Shown here piece by piece: positions 60,485 to 64,000 of a DNA stretch of 64,000 nucleotides (the first letter of the stretch is position 1; each line of letters opens with the position of its first letter). Both the position numbers and the translations under genes were made by a program. Origin of the DNA: Actinomycetota bacterium (GTDB taxonomy: Bacteria; Actinomycetota; Geothermincolia; Geothermincolales; RBG-13-55-18); NCBI GenBank assembly GCA_040757835.1, contig JBFLWJ010000003.1, forward strand, positions 263,240 through 327,239, given 5' to 3'. The notes under the pieces were generated by a model. That model did no database searches, was not told the DNA's origin, and saw only the letters and a list, made by a program, of their open reading frames with translations.

Positions 60485-61693
60485 TCATCTGGCCTGGGAC
60501 TGGTAGAAGTAGCGCGCGTAGTCCATCTTGGCCAGCTCGTAGGGGCCCAGGCAGAGCTGCATGGTCTTGGTGTCGCGCCAGTAGCGCTCGAGGTTCCACT
60601 CCGAGGCGTAGCCCGCGGAGGCCATCATCTCCATGGCGCCGCCGATTGCCTTCTCCGCCGACAGGGTCACGGTGTTGGCCACCATGGCCGCGAGTACGTA
60701 GTTGCCCTCCTGCCCCGCCGGCCCGTAGATGCCCGGCTCGGCCAGCACGCGGGCCAGGTCGCAGGTGAGCAGGCGGGACACGCTGATCTCCTTGGCCACC
60801 TCGGCCATGACCGAGGAGGTCATGGGGTTGCTCTTGAAGACCTGCCCCTTGCCCTTGATGACGCGGTTGTCTCCCCATTCCTTGAGGATCTCGTAGGCGG
60901 CGAAGAGGGCGCCCACCGTGGAGGCGGAGATGCCCAGGTAGAGCCAGGAGAGCATGGCGCGGCAGGCCTCCTCGCCACTTGCCACCAGCATCCCCTCGGG
61001 GGCCTTGGCCTTTTCGAAGCTGACGGGGGCGTTGCGGTCCGCGGCCAGGCCGGTCTTGAGGAAAGGCTTGCCCTGCTTGATTCCGTTCGTCCCGGCGGGC
61101 AGGGCGATGACGCCCACCCCGTCCCCGGAGCCGTCCAGGGAGCACAGCACCCCGAAGACGGCGGCGTCCGCCCCGGAGGCCATCGGCCGCGTATCCGCGG
61201 CCTCCACCGACCATGATCCCCTGGCGAGCTTCGCCTTCGCCTGGGGCTCGTCGCGGAAGAGGGGCAGGACCAGGGAGGTGATGGCCAGTGTGTCCTCGGA
61301 CCCGAAGAGCCCCGCGAGGGCCTCGCAGGCCTCGGCGTTCTCCTTTCCCTCCATGGCCACGCAGCTCTGCAGCGCCCACATCCCGGAAAGCAGCATCGCG
61401 ATGGAGGTATCTCCGCGGGATACCTGTTCCAGGGCCGCGACCATGGTCACGGCGGCCTTGGGGCTGTTGTGCCCGTCGCCCCCGTATTTCTCCGGCCACA
61501 GCAGGCGCTGCAGCCCGATCTCCAGGAGGAGCTGGCGCATGGCGGGCTCCAGGAGCTGCTCGTAGCTCTCCTTCAGCTCCAGCCGCTTGGCCATGACCTC
61601 GTTGTCCGCCCAGCGTTTGAGGTTCCCGGCCAGCGACACGTCCATGTCGCTCAGCCACTCGTACATACACGGAAAGATGTCGTGCTCGCTCAT
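60485..61693 (-). CDS. Acyl-CoA dehydrogenase (second of two)
   Basis: A 402-residue member of the same superfamily and the first gene of the minus-strand cluster. It shows IGLQRLLWPEKYGGDGHNSP, QVSRGDTSIAMLLSGMWALQ and the C-terminal TLSAEKAIGGAMEMMASAGY and EWNLERYWRDTKTMQLCLGP. The central region is more divergent than in its neighbour, with ITSLVLPLFRDEPQAKAKLA replacing the usual TEPxxGSD motif, so it may have a different substrate or be the non-catalytic partner of a heteromer. GGGGAGG precedes the ATG. Confidence 0.88.
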   Translation of the reverse strand: MSEHDIFPCMYEWLSDMDVSLAGNLKRWADNEVMAKRLELKESYEQLLEPAMRQLLLEIGLQRLLWPEKYGGDGHNSPKAAVTMVAALEQVSRGDTSIAMLLSGMWALQSCVAMEGKENAEACEALAGLFGSEDTLAITSLVLPLFRDEPQAKAKLARGSWSVEAADTRPMASGADAAVFGVLCSLDGSGDGVGVIALPAGTNGIKQGKPFLKTGLAADRNAPVSFEKAKAPEGMLVASGEEACRAMLSWLYLGISASTVGALFAAYEILKEWGDNRVIKGKGQVFKSNPMTSSVMAEVAKEISVSRLLTCDLARVLAEPGIYGPAGQEGNYVLAAMVANTVTLSAEKAIGGAMEMMASAGYASEWNLERYWRDTKTMQLCLGPYELAKMDYARYFYQSQAR

Positions 61694-61796
61694 GGATTAC
61701 CTCCCCTTCATCCCAATCCGCCCCTGACCGCGGACACGCGAAAACGAACTGGTAGTGGCTTGAAGTGCTGCGATGCCTCTTTTTCGTACGGCCGAT

Positions 61797-61830
61797 ATGT
61801 ACAAACATGCCGAAACAGTATGGTTATACT
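61797..61830 (-). promoter_or_regulatory. Operator-like inverted repeats upstream of the acyl-CoA dehydrogenase operon
   Basis: ATGT-ACAA-ACAT (61797-61808) and AGTAT-GGTT-ATACT (61817-61830) are two perfect short inverted repeats about 105-140 bases upstream of the first operon gene. They fall in the most AT-rich part of the gap. A dimeric regulator, perhaps the NarL-type regulator encoded at the other end of the cluster, could bind there. Minus-strand TATAAC within the second repeat could be a -10 element. Confidence 0.4.
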
Positions 61831-61849
61831 ATGATTTACCCAGCTGAGC

Positions 61850-62205
61850 TGGCAATAGGTGAAAGCCCTAGATTCTGGAGGGGGTAATCCCCCATCACCG
61901 GCCACGGAAGGGCACTGGCTGAAGGTGCCGCGGGTCATCCGGGTCTACCGCGAGCTGTTGGCGGCCGGCGATAGTTGACGCGGCGGCGCCGTTTCTGAAA
62001 GAATCCTCAAGTGGTATGCGTTCAGCGTGCTTCCAGGCCAAGTGCATGCCACCGCGCCGTACCGGTCGATGGCTTGGAGCGCTGAAGGCCCCGGCGAAGA
62101 ACCCCGGGACATTCTCGCCACGAGCTCCGTCTAAAGGGCTGGCGCCGACCGCGTTGAAGGATTTAGGTGGAAGTAGCATGGACCGGGGTTGGCCCTGAAC
62201 GTGCC
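61850..62205 (+). ncRNA. Candidate structured RNA in a 534-base gene-free gap
   Basis: This region has no credible reading frame but many possible stems. These are GGGGG-TAAT-CCCCC (61880-61893), GGCAC/GTGCC (61911-61929), a 9-base-pair GTGGTATGC/GCATGCCAC stem with one G-U pair (62011-62019 with 62044-62052), CCCGG/CCGGG (62090-62108), CTCG/CGAG (62114-62124) and a long-range CGGTCG/CGACCG pair (62063-62068 with 62146-62151). GC-rich DNA forms stems by chance, so this is a candidate only. Orphan IscB/HEARO-type guide RNAs, other large RNAs, or a decayed element are possible identities. The strand is inferred from the downstream plus-strand gene. Confidence 0.35.
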
Positions 62206-62227
62206 GTGATGAGGTAGTGGGAGGAAG

Positions 62228-63748
62228 ATGAGGCTGGTCAACTGGGTCTGGGGAGGATTCCTGTCCTTCCGGGAGAAGCACCCGCGCTTCAGCGCCTGGC
62301 TGGGGCGCTACGGCATCTACCTCGTGGTACTCTTCTTCATCCTCCTCTACAGCATGATCTCGCTGCTCAAGCACATGAACTTCCAGTCCCACGGCTGGGA
62401 CCTGGGCATCTTCGACCAGCATACCTGGCAGCTATCCAACTTCGAGTTCGGCTTCAACACCGTGCGCATGGTGCCCTCGCTGTGGGGCGACCATTTCCAC
62501 CCCATCTTCTTCCTGGTGGCGCCGGCCTACTGGATCTGGTCGGACGCGCGCATGCTCCTCATCTACCAGGCGGTCATCGTGGCCCTGGGGGCCCTGCCCG
62601 TCTTCTACGTGGTGAAGCGCGACTTCGAGAGCCGCTTCTGCGCCCTGTGCATGGCCCTCACCTACCTCATCTTCTGGGGGACCATGGAGCTCATCTTCTT
62701 CGACTTCCACACCGAGGCCTTCCTGGGCCCCGTGCTGGCCCTCTCCTATTTCTTCATCGACCGCGATAACATGGTCGGCTATATGTGCACCATACCCCTG
62801 CTGCTGTGGGTGAAGGAGACCACGGCCTTGCTCGTCTTCTTCCTAGGCCTGTACATGATCGTCTTCCGCCGCAAGTACTTCATCGGCGGGGCCACCTGCG
62901 CCATCTCCATGGGGTGGTTCTACGCCGTCACCAGGCTCATAATGCCGCCCCTGTCTTCGGGCACCAACTATTTTTACTTCAAGTATTACTCCCATATGGG
63001 GGATGACTGGGGCGGCGTGGTGAAGTACCTCATCACGCACCCCTGGGAAGGGGTGAAGCAGCTCTTCGTCCCCTATCACAAGGCCAAGCTGTTCTTCTTC
63101 ATCCTGGCGCCCTTCCTCTTCCTGCCGCTCATCGGCGGCTTTTCCATCGTGGCCGTGCCGGCGCTGCTCGAGCGCCTGCTCTCCAACTACTACCCCCACT
63201 GGGAGATCCTGCGCCACTACAACGCCGTCTTCGCGCCCATCTTCATCTTCGCCCTGCTGGACGCCGTCCCCCGCCTGCACCGCTGGCTGGTCAGGCGCGG
63301 GCGCGAGATAGACTACCGCAAGATGGTCTTCGCGATCTGCGTGCTCATCCTGCTAGTCAACATACCGTTCACCTTCACGCGCTCGGCCAAGACCCTCTTC
63401 AACCCCTGGTTCTACCAGTTGGACCCCCGCATGGAGCAGATGGGCTACGACATCATCAGCATGATCCCGGAGGACGCCTCGGTGTGCGCGCAGGACATCG
63501 TCGTGCCCCATATGTCCCAGCGCGACCTCATCTTCCAGTACGACGGGGACACCTACGGGGCCGAGTACGTCATCCTCAACAAGTTCCTCGACTGCTACCC
63601 ACTGACCAGCCGCACCCTGGTGTGGGAGATAGCCAGGCTCTACCGCGACCCGCGCTACGAAGCCCACCGCTTCGGCTACGGCTGGGTGGTCTTCACCATC
63701 AAGCCCGAATACGATATAGAGGGGAAGCTGCAGCCCCTCCCGGTATAG
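62228..63748 (+). CDS. DUF2079 multi-spanning membrane protein
   Basis: A 506-residue integral membrane protein with about nine to ten hydrophobic segments (IYLVVLFFILLYSMISLLKH near the start, then ALLVFFLGLYMIVFRRKYFI and others). It carries the DUF2079 pattern HGWDLGIFDQHTWQLSN and WGDHFHPIFFLVAPAYWIWS, with DFHTEAFLGPVLALSYFF. The GT-C-like topology and the acidic motif in the first loop suggest a lipid-linked sugar transferase, but this is not proven. The ribosome site GGGAGGAAG precedes the ATG. The C-terminal 100 residues are soluble. Confidence 0.9.
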   Translation: MRLVNWVWGGFLSFREKHPRFSAWLGRYGIYLVVLFFILLYSMISLLKHMNFQSHGWDLGIFDQHTWQLSNFEFGFNTVRMVPSLWGDHFHPIFFLVAPAYWIWSDARMLLIYQAVIVALGALPVFYVVKRDFESRFCALCMALTYLIFWGTMELIFFDFHTEAFLGPVLALSYFFIDRDNMVGYMCTIPLLLWVKETTALLVFFLGLYMIVFRRKYFIGGATCAISMGWFYAVTRLIMPPLSSGTNYFYFKYYSHMGDDWGGVVKYLITHPWEGVKQLFVPYHKAKLFFFILAPFLFLPLIGGFSIVAVPALLERLLSNYYPHWEILRHYNAVFAPIFIFALLDAVPRLHRWLVRRGREIDYRKMVFAICVLILLVNIPFTFTRSAKTLFNPWFYQLDPRMEQMGYDIISMIPEDASVCAQDIVVPHMSQRDLIFQYDGDTYGAEYVILNKFLDCYPLTSRTLVWEIARLYRDPRYEAHRFGYGWVVFTIKPEYDIEGKLQPLPV

Positions 63749-63758
63749 ACCATCCCAC

Positions 63759-63808
63759 GGGGGCTGACCCCGCTGTGAGAGAATGCCACGCGTGAGCGGG
63801 CTGACCCC
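63759..63808. repeat. Degenerate relative of the REPIN-like arms
   Basis: AATGCCACGCGTGAGCGGGC followed by TGACCCC resembles a right arm with several changes, and GGGGGCTGACCCC precedes it. It follows the DUF2079 stop codon closely. The two parts are in the same orientation, so it is not an intact inverted pair. Confidence 0.5.
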
Positions 63809-63855
63809 GAGCGGGGGAAACGGGGGGAGCGCAAGGATCCAGGATTATATAGCTC

Positions 63856-63870
63856 TGCATTAATAATGCA
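63856..63870. promoter_or_regulatory. 15-base perfect palindrome upstream of the last gene, probable operator
   Basis: TGCATTA-A-TAATGCA lies 33 bases before the start codon at 63904, downstream of an AT-rich TTATATA segment (63844-63850) that could be a -10 region. A repressor bound here would block transcription of the next gene. Confidence 0.55.
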
Positions 63871-63903
63871 ATGTTGAGGTCAAAAAAGGGGAAGCTGGGA
63901 TTG

Positions 63904-64000
63904 ATGGACACAAGCACGCAACTTGGGCTGAGAAGACCGAAGATCGGCAAAGCAGGCAAGGAGATGGCCTTCGAGATCACAGATATCGTCGGGCCTGCCG
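63904..64000 (+). CDS. Start of a protein-coding gene, truncated by the window end
   Basis: Thirty-two codons (MDTSTQLGLRRPKIGKAGKE, then MAFEITDIVGPA) run open to the end of the window. The ATG is preceded by AAGGGGAAG at a long but workable spacing, and an operator-like palindrome is upstream. The basic N-terminus has no signal peptide. Too little is present to name the product. Confidence 0.6.
   Translation, partial: MDTSTQLGLRRPKIGKAGKEMAFEITDIVGPA

Noticed and set aside
61895-62422. Minus-strand open frame of 175 codons across the gap before the DUF2079 gene
   Set aside because: Its first half is antisense to the DUF2079 gene and the remainder has no ribosome site or recognisable motif; the region is better left as a non-coding candidate.

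Overview
The window is GC-rich bacterial chromosome (roughly two-thirds G+C by eye), densely coded, with many 1 to 4 base start/stop overlaps, frequent GTG and TTG starts behind strong purine-rich ribosome sites, and cell-wall proteins of monoderm type. Gene content (trehalose enzymes, SpoVG, AbrB-like switch, surface repeats of the AEGYTGGGFDEYI type, an anaerobic CoA-ester cluster) suggests an anaerobic or facultative, deep-branching Actinomycetota lineage; a high-GC Bacillota is the alternative. This is inference, since no rRNA gene is present.

Left part (1-27.3 kb): the end of a large membrane protein and a family 2 glycosyltransferase, then a SpoIID-like surface protein. After these comes a housekeeping block with the same gene set and nearly the same order as the origin-proximal region of Bacillus: mazG, mfd, rplY, pth, prs, glmU, tRNA-Gln, spoVG, ispE, rsmA, abrB-like, metG, tatD and rsmI. 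Several members are locally inverted, and two lipoproteins and a rubrerythrin are interspersed. A frameshifted insertion sequence with long inverted ends and 14-base direct repeats sits between mfd and the rplY promoter. A DUF2330 protein is followed by a decayed remnant of its own C-terminus.

Middle part (27.3-48.3 kb): envelope and carbohydrate functions. These are an L,D-transpeptidase sharing its repeat module with the SpoIID-like protein, a nucleotide-sugar epimerase, a CpsB-type phosphatase, trehalose genes otsB, otsA and treT, a nucleotide-sugar dehydrogenase, a GT4 glycosyltransferase, nadE, a chemoreceptor, and two paralogous double zinc-ribbon proteins that flank otsA.

Right part (48.3-61.7 kb): one long minus-strand cluster. 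From upstream to downstream it encodes two acyl-CoA dehydrogenases, two related proteins of unknown family, small and large subunits of a 2-hydroxyacyl-CoA dehydratase/benzoyl-CoA reductase-type enzyme, two different ATPase activators, a second large subunit, a Rieske protein, and a PocR-domain histidine kinase with a NarL-type response regulator. I read it as a regulated anaerobic CoA-thioester pathway; the substrate is unknown. To its right are a 534-base gene-free stretch with many potential stems, a DUF2079 membrane protein and the start of one more gene.

The 33.9-52.8 kb section carries seven copies of a REPIN-like element (inverted arms beginning GGGGTCAGCCCCTGACATGT), two of them identical along 40 bases of non-arm sequence. 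Three copies supply the stop codon of the neighbouring gene. Two further small repeat families were found.
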